DNA of 64,000 bases, taken from NCBI GenBank assembly GCA_963720475.1, contig OY970394.1, positions 1,798,001-1,862,000 of the forward strand, read 5' to 3'. The first letter of the stretch is position 1. Every line of letters begins with the position of its first letter. Position numbers and translations under genes: made by a program. Shown piece after piece: positions 17,564-26,413 of this stretch. The notes beneath the pieces are model-generated. The model had not been told where the DNA came from, ran no database searches, and was given only the letters and a program-made list of their open reading frames with translations. This DNA comes from G963720475 sp963720475. Its GTDB lineage: Bacteria; Actinomycetota; Thermoleophilia; Solirubrobacterales; Thermoleophilaceae.

Positions 17564-19939
17564 ATGGCGAAGGCCGAGAAAACCGCGCCGGAGCAGGCTA
17601 CGGTGCCCGTGGAGTCGGCAGACGCGGCCGCCGAGGCCCCGAAGGAGCCCGCCGTCTACGACCACGTCCCGGTCGACCACGCCGCCCCGCACGCTCCCGC
17701 GGGGCCCGCGGCGAAGCTCTCGGACGACGAGCGGACGCTGCTCGGCGACCTGCTCGCCGTCATCGAGGAGCATTCCGCCGAGGCTGCGGAGACGGTCGAT
17801 CGCGATGCCGTCGAGCGTGCCTTCGTGTTCGCGTGCGAGCACCACGCGGACCAGCGCCGCCGGTCCGGTGAGGATTTCATCACCCACCCGGTCGGGGTCG
17901 CGAAGATCTGCGCGGGGCTGAGGCTCGATACCGCGACGCTCTGCGCGGCGCTGCTGCACGATACGGTCGAGGACACGAGCGCCTCGCTCGAGGAGGTGCG
18001 CGCGGAGTTCGACGAGGAGATCGCGACCCTCGTCGACGGCGTCACGAAGCTGACCGGGATCACCTTCCAGAGCCGCGACGATCGGCAGGCCGAGAACTAC
18101 CGCAAGATGATGGTCGCGATGGCCGCGGACATTCGCGTCATCCTGATCAAGCTCGCCGACCGCCTCCACAACATGCGCACGCTGAAGGCGATGTCGAAGC
18201 AGAAGCAGCAGGAGAAGGCGAAGGAGACGCTCGAGATCTTCGCGCCGCTCGCGCATCGGCTCGGCATCCACGCGATCAAGTGGGAGCTCGAGGACCTCGC
18301 TTTCGCCGCGCTGCACCCACGCAAGTACAAGGAGATCAAGGGGCTCGTCTCACAGCAGCGCGAGGAGCGCGAGGGCTACGTCGCGCGCGCCGGCACCTAT
18401 CTGGAGAAGGAGCTCGAGGCCGTCGGCATCGAGGCGGACATCTCCGGCCGCGCGAAGCACTTCTACTCGATCTACTCGAAGATGACGAAGAAGGGGCGCG
18501 AGTTCAACGAGATCTACGACCTCACCGCGATGCGCGTCCTCGTCGGCTCGGTCAAGGACTGCTACGGCGCGATCGGCGTGATCCACTCACTCTGGAAGCC
18601 GCTGCCGGGCCGGTTCAAGGACCTCGTCGCGATGCCGAAGTTCAACGGCTACCAGGCGCTCCACACGACGGTGATCGGGCCCGAGGGCCGCCCGCTCGAG
18701 ATCCAGATCCGCACGCGCGAGATGCACGACATGGCGGAGTACGGCGTCGCCGCCCACTGGATCTACAAGGACGGGCACTACGACAGCCGCTCCGCGCCGC
18801 TGAAGGACGTCGAGGACAAGGTCCAGTGGCTCGGGCAGATGCTCGACTGGCAGAAGGAGCTCCAGGACCCGCAGGAGTTCGCCGAGACGCTCAAGGCCGA
18901 CCTGTTCGAGGACGACGTCTTCGTCTTCACGCCGAAGGGCGAGGTCAAGTCGCTGCCTGCGCGCTCGACTCCGCTCGATTTCGCGTACTCGATCCACACG
19001 GACGTCGGGCACCGCTGTGTCGGCGCCAAGGTGAACGGCAAGATCGTCCCGCTCCATTACGAGCTGAAGTCGGGCGACATCGTCGAGGTGATGACCTCGA
19101 AGCAGGAGCGCGGGCCCTCGCGCGACTGGCTCGCGCTGGTGAAGACCACCCGCGCGCAGTCGAAGATCCGCGCCTGGTTCAAGCGCGAGCGCCGCGAGGA
19201 CTCGGAGCGCGCGGGCCGCGAGCAGCTTGCCGAGCACTTCAAGCGGCAAGGCCTGCCGCCGCAGAAGATGGCCGGATCGCCCCTGCTCGCGGACGTGATC
19301 CGCGAGATGGGCTTCCGCAAGGCGGACGACTTCTACATCGCGCTCGGCCAGTCGAAGATCTCGGCGCGCGTCGTCACCAACAAGCTGCTCCAGCGGCTGA
19401 AGCAGGGCGAGGCGGCGGTCGAGCCGCCGGGCGCCGTGACCGGCGTCGTCACCCACCGCGAGGCGGCCAAGCCGACGGGCTCAGCGACGAGCCACGGCAT
19501 CCTCGTGGACGGAGCCGGCGACGTGATGCTGCGCTTGGCCAAGTGCTGCCGCCCGGTCCCGGGCGACGACATCGTCGGCTACATCTCGCTCGGCAAGGGG
19601 ATCACGATCCACCAGGAGAGCTGCCCCAACGCGAAGGCGCTGATGCGTAGTCCCGAGCGCTTCACGAAGGTCGCATGGGAGGAGGAGGCCTCGAGCGCCT
19701 TCCGCGTCGAGATCCAGGTGGACGGCTGGGATCGCACCCGCCTGCTCGAGGACCTCTCGCGCACGTTCGCCGAGACGGGCGTGAACATCCTCGAAGCGCG
19801 TTGCACGGTCGTCGACCCGATGGTCAAGAACCGCTTCGTCGTCGAGGTGGGCGATGTGCAGGCGCTGAAGCACTGCATCCAGCGCCTGCGGAACGTCGAG
19901 TCGGTCTTCGACGCCTACCGCGTCACGCCGGCAGGCTGA
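17564..19939 (+). CDS. relA: bifunctional (p)ppGpp synthetase/hydrolase, RelA/SpoT family
   Basis: A 791-residue Rel enzyme that makes and breaks the stringent-response alarmone on the ribosome. The order is: an Ala/Pro-rich N-terminal extension (~50), an HD hydrolase domain with GEDFITHP (102-109) and LLHDTVEDT (His132-Asp133), the synthetase domain with GRFKDLVAMPKFNGYQALHT and EIQIRTREMHDMAEYGVAAHW, a TGS domain (VFVFTPKGEVKSLPARSTPLDFAY), and a C-terminal ACT domain after the conserved CCRPVPGDDIVGYI zinc-finger-like stretch. All hydrolase and synthetase blocks look intact, so it is likely bifunctional like mycobacterial Rel. It converges on the secreted protein gene downstream. Confidence 0.95.
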   Translation: MAKAEKTAPEQATVPVESADAAAEAPKEPAVYDHVPVDHAAPHAPAGPAAKLSDDERTLLGDLLAVIEEHSAEAAETVDRDAVERAFVFACEHHADQRRRSGEDFITHPVGVAKICAGLRLDTATLCAALLHDTVEDTSASLEEVRAEFDEEIATLVDGVTKLTGITFQSRDDRQAENYRKMMVAMAADIRVILIKLADRLHNMRTLKAMSKQKQQEKAKETLEIFAPLAHRLGIHAIKWELEDLAFAALHPRKYKEIKGLVSQQREEREGYVARAGTYLEKELEAVGIEADISGRAKHFYSIYSKMTKKGREFNEIYDLTAMRVLVGSVKDCYGAIGVIHSLWKPLPGRFKDLVAMPKFNGYQALHTTVIGPEGRPLEIQIRTREMHDMAEYGVAAHWIYKDGHYDSRSAPLKDVEDKVQWLGQMLDWQKELQDPQEFAETLKADLFEDDVFVFTPKGEVKSLPARSTPLDFAYSIHTDVGHRCVGAKVNGKIVPLHYELKSGDIVEVMTSKQERGPSRDWLALVKTTRAQSKIRAWFKRERREDSERAGREQLAEHFKRQGLPPQKMAGSPLLADVIREMGFRKADDFYIALGQSKISARVVTNKLLQRLKQGEAAVEPPGAVTGVVTHREAAKPTGSATSHGILVDGAGDVMLRLAKCCRPVPGDDIVGYISLGKGITIHQESCPNAKALMRSPERFTKVAWEEEASSAFRVEIQVDGWDRTRLLEDLSRTFAETGVNILEARCTVVDPMVKNRFVVEVGDVQALKHCIQRLRNVESVFDAYRVTPAG

Positions 19940-19961
19940 CGCCACAGCGTCGACCTGCTAT

Positions 19962-19989
19962 CGAACCGCCGGGTCCTACTGGCGGTTCG
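19962..19989. terminator. 9-bp perfect inverted repeat between convergent relA and a secreted-protein gene
   Basis: CGAACCGCC (19962-19970) and GGCGGTTCG (19981-19989) are perfectly complementary with a 10-base loop that contains the TAG of the opposing gene. There is no T-tract on either side. It sits 22 bases after the relA stop, where a bidirectional terminator would be expected. Confidence 0.45.
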
Positions 19990-20542
19990 GCGCCCTCTTG
20001 GTGCGGAACTTCGCCGGCGTGGGACGCTGGATGAGCGTCAATTTGGCGTTCCGCGTCTGGGTCGCGCCGCCCGCGCGCGGGACGAACGAGAGCTTGAAGA
20101 GCGCCCTGACCGTCTTGCCTCTCCGCAGCTTCTTCCTTGCGGAGTTGGACGGCTTGATGACGAGGGTGAGCCTGTCGGCAGCCGAGTTGGTTGTGCGCTT
20201 GTAGACCTTGGTGTTGGCCGCGCTGCCGGAGGACGTACGCGCCCTCAGCGTCGTGGTGCCGCCCGCTGAGGTGCAGACCTGGACCATCCCGGTGCCGCTC
20301 TTCCAGGCACGGACCCGGATGTATCGCAGCGACGGGCAGCCGACCTGCCCCCTGACGCCGATCCCGACGTCGACGGTAGGCGTGGTCGTGCCTCCTCCGC
20401 CTCCGGGCGGAGTCTGACAGTACGGCGGCGAGCCGGTCTGCCCCGGCGGGCAGGTTCCCTGCGCGCTCGCGGACGAAGCACCGATCAGTGCTGCTACTAC
20501 CGCCGCACCGGCGGCCAGAACGATTATGCGAAGCCTCTTCAA
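19976..20542 (-). CDS. secreted protein of unknown function
   Basis: A 188-residue protein with a signal peptide (MKRLR, a hydrophobic core, then ASA before QG at about residue 27). The mature part begins with a Cys/Pro/Gly segment (CPPGQTGSPPYC), a poly-Gly/Thr linker, and then a basic, Ser/Thr-rich beta-type region with cysteines in GCPSLRY and VQVCTSAGG that may form a disulfide. The C terminus is strongly basic (RTKRAPNRQ). The TTG start has GGAGGG eight to nine bases upstream, so this gene is leadered; TACAGT about 45 bases upstream is a possible -10. No enzymatic motif is seen; it may be a cell-wall or matrix protein. Confidence 0.6.
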   Translation of the reverse strand: MKRLRIIVLAAGAAVVAALIGASSASAQGTCPPGQTGSPPYCQTPPGGGGGTTTPTVDVGIGVRGQVGCPSLRYIRVRAWKSGTGMVQVCTSAGGTTTLRARTSSGSAANTKVYKRTTNSAADRLTLVIKPSNSARKKLRRGKTVRALFKLSFVPRAGGATQTRNAKLTLIQRPTPAKFRTKRAPNRQ

Positions 20543-20671
20543 GACGGACCCTCCTTGGGCGCCCCCACCTGGTGTTGCTTACTGTAGCGAGCCTGGCCGA
20601 CGTTTGCCACCCCTGTGCGCACCAATTGCGCGCTGAAGCACGATCACCCGTGTTTGCGTAACGTGGACCCC

Positions 20672-22096
20672 TTGCTCGCGACCAGGACCAGACTCGTGTC
20701 GGCCGCCCTGCTCACGGCAGTGATCGCCGCCTTCGCTGCGATGCCGGCGTCGGCGGCGAAGCGGCCGCTGACCACGGGATTCTTCGACGGTGGTTTCAGT
20801 CTGCCGGCGAGCGACGCGCGCGTCCCGCGTTTTGATCTCGCAAAGCAGTCCGGGGCACGGCTCGTGCGGATCGTCGTGCCCTGGTCGGAGGTGGCTCCGG
20901 TCGCGCCGCAGGCGGGCTTCAACGCGCGCAACCCGGCGGACCCCGGCTACCGCTGGCAGACGACCGACGACGCCGTGCGCGAGGCTCGCTCGCGCGGGCT
21001 CGACGTGCTGCTCACCTTCCTCTCCGCCCCGAGCTGGGCGGAAGCGCCCGGCCGCCCCGGCAGCGCCCCGGCCGGCACCTGGCGGCCGAGCCCGGCGGCC
21101 GTAGGCGATTTCGCCTCCGCGCTCGCGCGGCGTTATTCGGGCCGCTTTGCCGACCCCGCCGGGGGAATCCTGCCGCCTGTGCGCCGGTACCAGGTCTGGA
21201 ACGAGCCCAACCTCGACAACTATCTCAGCCCTCAGTATTCGGGCAGCCGCCTGCGTTCGCCGGCCCTCTACCGCGCGATGCTCAACCGCGCCTATCACCG
21301 GATCAAGGCCGTCAGCCGCAAGAACACGGTCGTCGAGGCTGGCACCGCGCCGTTCGGCGACCACCGCGTCGGCGGCCGCCGCACGGATCCCGCGCTGTTC
21401 CTGCGCGAGATGCTGTGTGTGCGACTCCTCAACAAGAAGCTGCGGAAGCTGAGCTGCAAGGACCCGGCCCACCTCGACGCGATCGCCCACCATCCGTACG
21501 GTGTGCGTGCACCCGATGTGCCTGCGCTCAGCCGCGACGACGTGACCGTCGCCGACGCGTCGAAGCTCGTCAAGGTGCTGCGCTTCGCCGAGCGCAACCG
21601 GCTCGTCCGCCCGCGCAAGGTCAAGCAGTTCTGGGTGACCGAGCTCGCTTGGGACTCGAAACCCCCGGACCCCGACGGCGTGCCCGCCGCGCGCCAGGCG
21701 CGCTGGCTCGCGCAGAGCTTCTACCTGCTGTGGAAGCAGGGCGTCAACACGATCACGTGGTTCCAGGTAATGGACGACGCGGAGGGGCGCGGCTACCCGT
21801 TCACGGGCCAGGGCGGCGTGTTCACCGTCGACGGCACCCCGAAGCCGTCGGCGGACGCGTTCCGGTTCCCGTTCGCGGCGCAGCGTCTCGACCGCAGGCG
21901 GGTGAGGGTGTGGACCAAGGCGCCACGTTCGGGGCGCGTGTCGTTCCAGCGCCGGGCGGGAAGCAGCTGGAAGACGATCGGGACGGCCCGCAGCGGCACT
22001 TCGAACATCGCGTTCAAGACGGTGCGCGTGCGCGGGCGAGCCGAGCTCCGCGCGCTCACACGCGGCGTCGCGAGCCGCAGCTACCCGGTCCGCTGA
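20672..22096 (+). CDS. secreted glycoside hydrolase, clan GH-A type (GH39/GH5-like)
   Basis: About 474 residues with a signal peptide ending ASA (residue ~28). The catalytic TIM-barrel is recognised by VVPWSEV on an early strand, the acid/base glutamate in QVWNEPN (Glu178) and the probable nucleophile in FWVTELAWDS (Glu324), with AHHPYG and TWFQVMDD on other strands. A C-terminal ~70-residue beta domain follows. It likely cleaves an extracellular polysaccharide, plausibly the one made by this island. TTG 20672 was chosen because TAACGT (20659-20664) lies seven bases upstream and the resulting signal peptide is regular; GTG 20663 and GTG 20615 are alternatives. Confidence 0.77.
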   Translation: MLATRTRLVSAALLTAVIAAFAAMPASAAKRPLTTGFFDGGFSLPASDARVPRFDLAKQSGARLVRIVVPWSEVAPVAPQAGFNARNPADPGYRWQTTDDAVREARSRGLDVLLTFLSAPSWAEAPGRPGSAPAGTWRPSPAAVGDFASALARRYSGRFADPAGGILPPVRRYQVWNEPNLDNYLSPQYSGSRLRSPALYRAMLNRAYHRIKAVSRKNTVVEAGTAPFGDHRVGGRRTDPALFLREMLCVRLLNKKLRKLSCKDPAHLDAIAHHPYGVRAPDVPALSRDDVTVADASKLVKVLRFAERNRLVRPRKVKQFWVTELAWDSKPPDPDGVPAARQARWLAQSFYLLWKQGVNTITWFQVMDDAEGRGYPFTGQGGVFTVDGTPKPSADAFRFPFAAQRLDRRRVRVWTKAPRSGRVSFQRRAGSSWKTIGTARSGTSNIAFKTVRVRGRAELRALTRGVASRSYPVR

Positions 22097-22133
22097 GGCC
22101 GCCACAGCGGGTCGGCTGGCATGATCTCGCGCC

Positions 22134-22676
22134 ATGCTTCGCAAGCTGGCACAGGGTCTTCGTGACGCGCTCGTCGAGCGCGTCACGCCCGGGGTGGAGC
22201 GCGGCGTCGTCGAGCGGCTGGAGCGCGAGCTCGCGCTGTACGACGACCCGAAGGCACTGGGCCAGCTGATCGCAGCCGCACGCGGGCGCGAGCCGACGAT
22301 CGCCGGCGATCCGACCTGGGTGACGATCGATCCGACGGCCGGTGTGTTCAACGCCCATCTCAACGCCAACTCCGGCCGGATCACGATCAAGGAGCACGTC
22401 GGGTTCGGCTACGACGTGCGTGTGATCGCCGGCGGGCACGACGTGGAAAAGAGCGGAGTCGATCGTGTCCAGGCGGCCGACACACGGGGTCTCGACGTGA
22501 CGCTCGAGCCGGGGGTGTGGGTTGCGAGTGGGGCGACGATCATCGGGCCCTGCGTGATCGGCAGGGACGCGGTGATCGCCGCCGGCGCGGTCGTGAGGGG
22601 CGACGTCCCTCCGCGGACCGTGATGGCCGGCATCCCGGCGAGGCCCGTTCGGGTCATCGACGGGGACGGCGGCTGA
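22134..22676 (+). CDS. hexapeptide-repeat (LbH) acyltransferase
   Basis: A 180-residue protein with a helical N terminus (~50) and a left-handed beta-helix whose hexapeptide repeats are visible in GRITIKEHVGFGYDV, DVTLEPGVWVASGATIIG and PCVIGRDAVIAAGAVV, closing with the VMAGIPARPV motif of maltose/galactoside O-acetyltransferases. It most likely O-acetylates a sugar. The catalytic His is plausibly in IAGGHD. The next gene is a second, more divergent copy 12 bases downstream, suggesting a tandem duplication. CATGAT lies eight bases before the ATG. Confidence 0.75.
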   Translation: MLRKLAQGLRDALVERVTPGVERGVVERLERELALYDDPKALGQLIAAARGREPTIAGDPTWVTIDPTAGVFNAHLNANSGRITIKEHVGFGYDVRVIAGGHDVEKSGVDRVQAADTRGLDVTLEPGVWVASGATIIGPCVIGRDAVIAAGAVVRGDVPPRTVMAGIPARPVRVIDGDGG

Positions 22677-22687
22677 GGCCACACGCG

Positions 22688-23212
22688 ATGGGACGCGGCC
22701 CCGTCGACCGGATTGCCAAGCCGGTCTACCGGATTGCGATGGAGCGCGTACGGGCCCGCTACGAGACTCATCCCGGCGCGCAGCGCGTGCGCCGCATGGT
22801 CACCGAGGCGCGCATGGCGGGGCCGGTCGTCCTCGGCGACCCCGAGCGGCTGACGCTCGCCGACGGCGCAGAGTTGGGTGGTGCCCAGCTCGACCTCCAC
22901 GGAGGTTCGATCGAGATCCAGGAGGGGGTGCGGTGCGGCTACCAGGTCCTGCTGGTGACCTCCGCGATCAACCGCCAGGCATGGCGAGCGGAGCGCTTCC
23001 AGAGCCTCGACGTGCAGGGCGGTGACATCGTCGTGGAGGCGGGGGCGACGATCGGTACCGGGGCCATCATCGTCGGGCCGTGCCGGATCGGACGCGACGC
23101 CGTGGTCCAGACGGCGGCGGTAGTCGCGGACGACGTCCCCGCCGGCACCACCGTGGGGGGCAACCCGGCGCGACCTGTCGCGGACGCGGACGCCACTACG
23201 CGCGCGCCCTGA
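22688..23212 (+). CDS. hexapeptide-repeat (LbH) acyltransferase-like protein
   Basis: A 174-residue relative of the preceding gene: basic helical N terminus, then beta-helix repeats ending in DIVVEAGATIGTGAIIVG, CRIGRDAVVQTAAVVADDVP and GGNPARPV. The catalytic His region seen in acetyltransferases is replaced by TSAINRQ, so activity is uncertain and it may be structural or have a different substrate. It is probably cotranscribed with 22134-22676. Confidence 0.62.
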   Translation: MGRGPVDRIAKPVYRIAMERVRARYETHPGAQRVRRMVTEARMAGPVVLGDPERLTLADGAELGGAQLDLHGGSIEIQEGVRCGYQVLLVTSAINRQAWRAERFQSLDVQGGDIVVEAGATIGTGAIIVGPCRIGRDAVVQTAAVVADDVPAGTTVGGNPARPVADADATTRAP

Positions 23213-23221
23213 CGCACCCGC

Positions 23222-24637
23222 TCAGTACGGCCGGGTGGTCTCGGACTCGGCGATCGCCTCCGCCTCGACCAAGTCTTCCTCGGCCGTCGGCTTGTGACGA
23301 CGCGTCGGGAACCGCAGCGCGACGAGCAGCGTGAGGAAGGAGGCGACCGCGCCGATCGTCAGCGCGAGCGCGACGCCCTTCGCGCCCTCGTCGCCGAGCA
23401 CGATCGAGAGGCTGATCAGGATCACGAGCCCGACAATCTCGGCGACGCTGCCGATGCCGGGCCGCCCGAGTCCGCGGGCGCACTCGGTCAACACCCGCCG
23501 CAGGCAGAAGAAGATCGTGCTGATCAGCAATATGCGGCCGACCCCGACCGCGGCGTCGAACTCCTCCCCGAAGAGGGTTGGGACCAGCCACGGCAGGGCG
23601 AGCTGCTCGGCGGCGATGACGGTGCCGCAGACCACGACTGTCGTGAGCATGAAGGTGGCGGTCACGCGCCGTGCCTTCGAGGGGTCGCTGGTGGCCGCCA
23701 CGCGCGGATAGGCGACGAGTCCGATGCTCGTCGCGATGAAGAGCGGCACATTTGTGAACGCGATGGCGACGACATACGTGCCGAGCGCGGTCTGAGAGAT
23801 GAAGAAGCCGACGATCGCCTGGTCGAGCAGCAGCACGTCGAGCGGGGATGCCGCGCCGAAGATCGACTTCGCTCCGAAGATGCTCATCTGGCGCGGCGAC
23901 GGGTCGGGCGGGAGCATCTCCTCGCGGTCGGAGTCGTCCACCGCCGCCGCGGCCGGCTTCGGCTCGGCGTCGTGCTCCGCATCGAGTGCCCGGTAGGCGA
24001 CGACAACAGTCACGAGCCCCGTCACCCAGTAGAGGCCCACCCAGACGAAGGTGACGGTCAGGAGGCCGCCGATGTCACTCACGAGCAGCCCGACGAGGAT
24101 CGCTGCGCTGAGCGGTGGGTAGAGCAGACGGCAGAGGTTGAGCGCGCGGAAGCGCTCCGTTCCTTGGAGCACCGCGAGCGCGTACATGAACAGCGCCATC
24201 GCGGGGGTCCCGGTCCAGCTGACGAGCGCTGCCCATTTCACTTCCGAATCCGACCCGCCGAAGACCGCCAGGAGGATCACCCCGAACAGCAGCTGGATCA
24301 CGACGATCTGCCCGAGGACCAGTGGTCGGATCTTCGTCAGGACCTCGCGCCCGCGACTCTTGCTCCGCGCCAGCTCGTACGTCACCGCGAGAGGGACCCC
24401 GATCGTCCCGACCACCGGCAGCACGGCGGCCATGTAGAGCATCAGCGCGAGCGTCCCGCGGTCCTCTACCCCGAGAATGCGGGCGCTGGCGACGCTGCTG
24501 ATCAACAGTGTCCCCTGGGTCAGGAACGTTGTCGCGACCGTTCCGGCCATGTTGCGCCGGACCGCGGACAAGCGCCCGTAGCGGCTCTTCAGGGAGCGAT
24601 CTTGCGCAGCGGGCCGCTCCGGTGGCTGCTCGGTCAC
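23222..24637 (-). CDS. polysaccharide flippase/exporter (Wzx-like, MOP superfamily)
   Basis: A 471-residue integral membrane protein with about 12 hydrophobic helices interrupted by a cytoplasmic loop (residues ~225-255). The family pattern of MOP/Wzx exporters is seen in the N-terminal RNMAGTVATTFLTQGTLLISSV (polysaccharide synthesis family) and the repeated helix pairs. It should flip undecaprenyl-linked repeat units to the outside before polymerisation. It lies next to the priming transferase on the same strand (68-base gap). The GTG start has AATACT eight bases upstream. Confidence 0.78.
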   Translation of the reverse strand: MTEQPPERPAAQDRSLKSRYGRLSAVRRNMAGTVATTFLTQGTLLISSVASARILGVEDRGTLALMLYMAAVLPVVGTIGVPLAVTYELARSKSRGREVLTKIRPLVLGQIVVIQLLFGVILLAVFGGSDSEVKWAALVSWTGTPAMALFMYALAVLQGTERFRALNLCRLLYPPLSAAILVGLLVSDIGGLLTVTFVWVGLYWVTGLVTVVVAYRALDAEHDAEPKPAAAAVDDSDREEMLPPDPSPRQMSIFGAKSIFGAASPLDVLLLDQAIVGFFISQTALGTYVVAIAFTNVPLFIATSIGLVAYPRVAATSDPSKARRVTATFMLTTVVVCGTVIAAEQLALPWLVPTLFGEEFDAAVGVGRILLISTIFFCLRRVLTECARGLGRPGIGSVAEIVGLVILISLSIVLGDEGAKGVALALTIGAVASFLTLLVALRFPTRRHKPTAEEDLVEAEAIAESETTRPY

Positions 24638-24705
24638 GGGCGCCCAGTATTCAGCAGACGAGCGACCGACCCGCTACCGGGCGTCGCGCGGGCGGGAACG
24701 GGGGC

Positions 24706-26187
24706 TCAGTGGCCTTGGCGGCGAACGATGACCGGCAGGGTGCGCAGCACGAGCTTGAAGTCGTTCCACAGCGACCAGTCGGCGAGGTACTGGTAGTCGA
24801 GCTTGACCATCTCCTCGAAGGGGATGTCGTTGCGTCCCAGCACTTGCCATGGCCCCGTCATCCCCGGCGGCTGATCGAGCCGCACGCGGCGCCAGTCGCC
24901 GCTGACCGCGTCCGCCTCGATCGGCACGAGCGGGCGTGGCCCGACGAGGCTCATGTCGCCCTTCAGCACGTTGAGCAGCTGCGGCAGCTCGTCGAGGCTC
25001 GACCGCCGCAGGAACCGCCCGACGCGCGTCACACGCGGGTCGTCGGCGATCTTGAACATCGGGTAGGCGACCTCGTTCTGCTCGAGCAGCTCTTCCTTGA
25101 GCGCGTCGGCGTCCTCGACCATAGTGCGGAATTTGAGCAAGTCGAACGGCTCGTCGTCGCGGCCGATGCGGCGCTGGCGGAAGAAGACCGCTCCGCGCGA
25201 GTCGAGCTTGACCGCGATCGCGACCGCGAGCAGGACGGGGGAGAGGAAGAGCAGCCCGATGCCCGCGCCGGCGACGTCCATCGCCCGCTTGAGCATCAGC
25301 GAGGAGTGGGTGCGCGACATGCCGCCGAGCCCGAGCAGCGTCATCCCCTCGACCTTGTCCACCTCGAGGCTGTCGCCCATCAGCTCGAAGAAGCGCGGGA
25401 CGATCGAGACCTTGAGCTTCAACCGCTTGCAGGTTTGCACGACGTCCATCAGCTGCACATGGGAATGCTGCGGCGAGAACGCGACGACGACGCGCTCGAT
25501 GTCGTGCTGGCGGCGGATCTCCTCGAGGTGCTCGACGTCGCCGAGCAGCGGGATGCCGCGCCGGCCGACGATCTCCTCGTGCTCGATGTCGGCGTAGCCG
25601 ACGAGCTCGACGTCGTACTCCGGATGTGCGGTGAACTTCCGCGCGAGGACCCCGGCGACGTTGCCGGAGCCGATCATCAGACAGCGCTCGGGCTCGAAGC
25701 GCGAATGGACGATCGCACGCGCTGCGGTCCGCATGCCGACCGTGAAGACGAGCGCAGCGACGATGAAGACCACGGTCTGCGATCGTCCGGCGACGATCCC
25801 GATCAGGGGCTCGGCCAGCAGGAAGATGGCCAGCGAGCCGAGCACGATCGACTGGACGATCCGCGGCACCTCGTCGAGCGTGGACTTGTGCATCACGTTC
25901 GCATCGCGGTCGTACAGGCGGAGGATCTTGTTCAGCACGATCCAGAGCGGCAGCGCAGCGATGAGCGGAAGCCGCTCCTCGAGCGACCCGCTCGGAGGTA
26001 TGACGAGCCAGACGACGCCGTAGGCGGCCGACAGGCCGACGACGTCTGCGATCGCCAGCAGACGCCGGCGCAGCGAGTCGCGCCGAGAATCGGCGAGCTG
26101 GCCGAGATCTATGGCACGCTCGGCCGGCGCCTCGAGGCGCCGCGCGGTGGTTACACCGCCGTCTGTTGCGATCGCTCCCTTGCTCAT
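24706..26187 (-). CDS. polyprenyl-phosphate sugar phosphotransferase (priming glycosyltransferase)
   Basis: A 493-residue WbaP/WcaJ-type enzyme that transfers a sugar-1-phosphate to undecaprenyl phosphate to start repeat-unit assembly. The N-terminal third has four membrane helices, the middle a Rossmann-type CoA-binding-like domain (CLMIGSGNVAGVLARKF), and the C-terminal ~190 residues the bacterial sugar transferase domain with KRAMDVAGAG, FFRQRRIGRDDEPF, LLKFRTMVEDAD, RRSSLDELPQLLNVLKG, SLVGPRP and RLDQPPGMTGPWQV. The ATG at 26187 is the only good start: upstream in-frame sequence has no domain homology and lies over the promoter. Confidence 0.9.
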   Translation of the reverse strand: MSKGAIATDGGVTTARRLEAPAERAIDLGQLADSRRDSLRRRLLAIADVVGLSAAYGVVWLVIPPSGSLEERLPLIAALPLWIVLNKILRLYDRDANVMHKSTLDEVPRIVQSIVLGSLAIFLLAEPLIGIVAGRSQTVVFIVAALVFTVGMRTAARAIVHSRFEPERCLMIGSGNVAGVLARKFTAHPEYDVELVGYADIEHEEIVGRRGIPLLGDVEHLEEIRRQHDIERVVVAFSPQHSHVQLMDVVQTCKRLKLKVSIVPRFFELMGDSLEVDKVEGMTLLGLGGMSRTHSSLMLKRAMDVAGAGIGLLFLSPVLLAVAIAVKLDSRGAVFFRQRRIGRDDEPFDLLKFRTMVEDADALKEELLEQNEVAYPMFKIADDPRVTRVGRFLRRSSLDELPQLLNVLKGDMSLVGPRPLVPIEADAVSGDWRRVRLDQPPGMTGPWQVLGRNDIPFEEMVKLDYQYLADWSLWNDFKLVLRTLPVIVRRQGH

Positions 26188-26317
26188 TCGCTCGGACAGC
26201 TCGAGATCCGGGTGTACGACTGAGTGGCTCTCAAGTCCCCTGGATCCATCCGGTTCCGCCCCCCAGTACCTTTTCGTCCCCCCGGACGCGAACACAGTTT
26301 GCGTCTGGTTAGAGGCA

Positions 26318-26345
26318 ATCTTAGCCGTCTTTGGCCAGTTGGCAA
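26318..26345 (-). promoter_or_regulatory. possible sigma70-type promoter for the priming transferase
   Basis: On the minus strand TTGCCA (-35), a 16-base spacer and TAAGAT (-10) occur in the 226-base divergent gap. The predicted message would carry a ~125-base leader. This is the only promoter in the window where both boxes can be drawn. Confidence 0.4.
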
Positions 26346-26396
26346 GCCATCTGGACAGCAATCTTGCGCCGGCGCCCGCGTCCGTCGCGTGGCGCC

Positions 26397-26402
26397 TATA
26401 TT
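26397..26402 (+). promoter_or_regulatory. -10 element of the GT4 gene
   Basis: TATATT 11 bases before ATG 26414 in an otherwise GC-rich stretch. No -35 at normal spacing. Confidence 0.4.
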
Positions 26403-26413
26403 CCCGCCCCCGC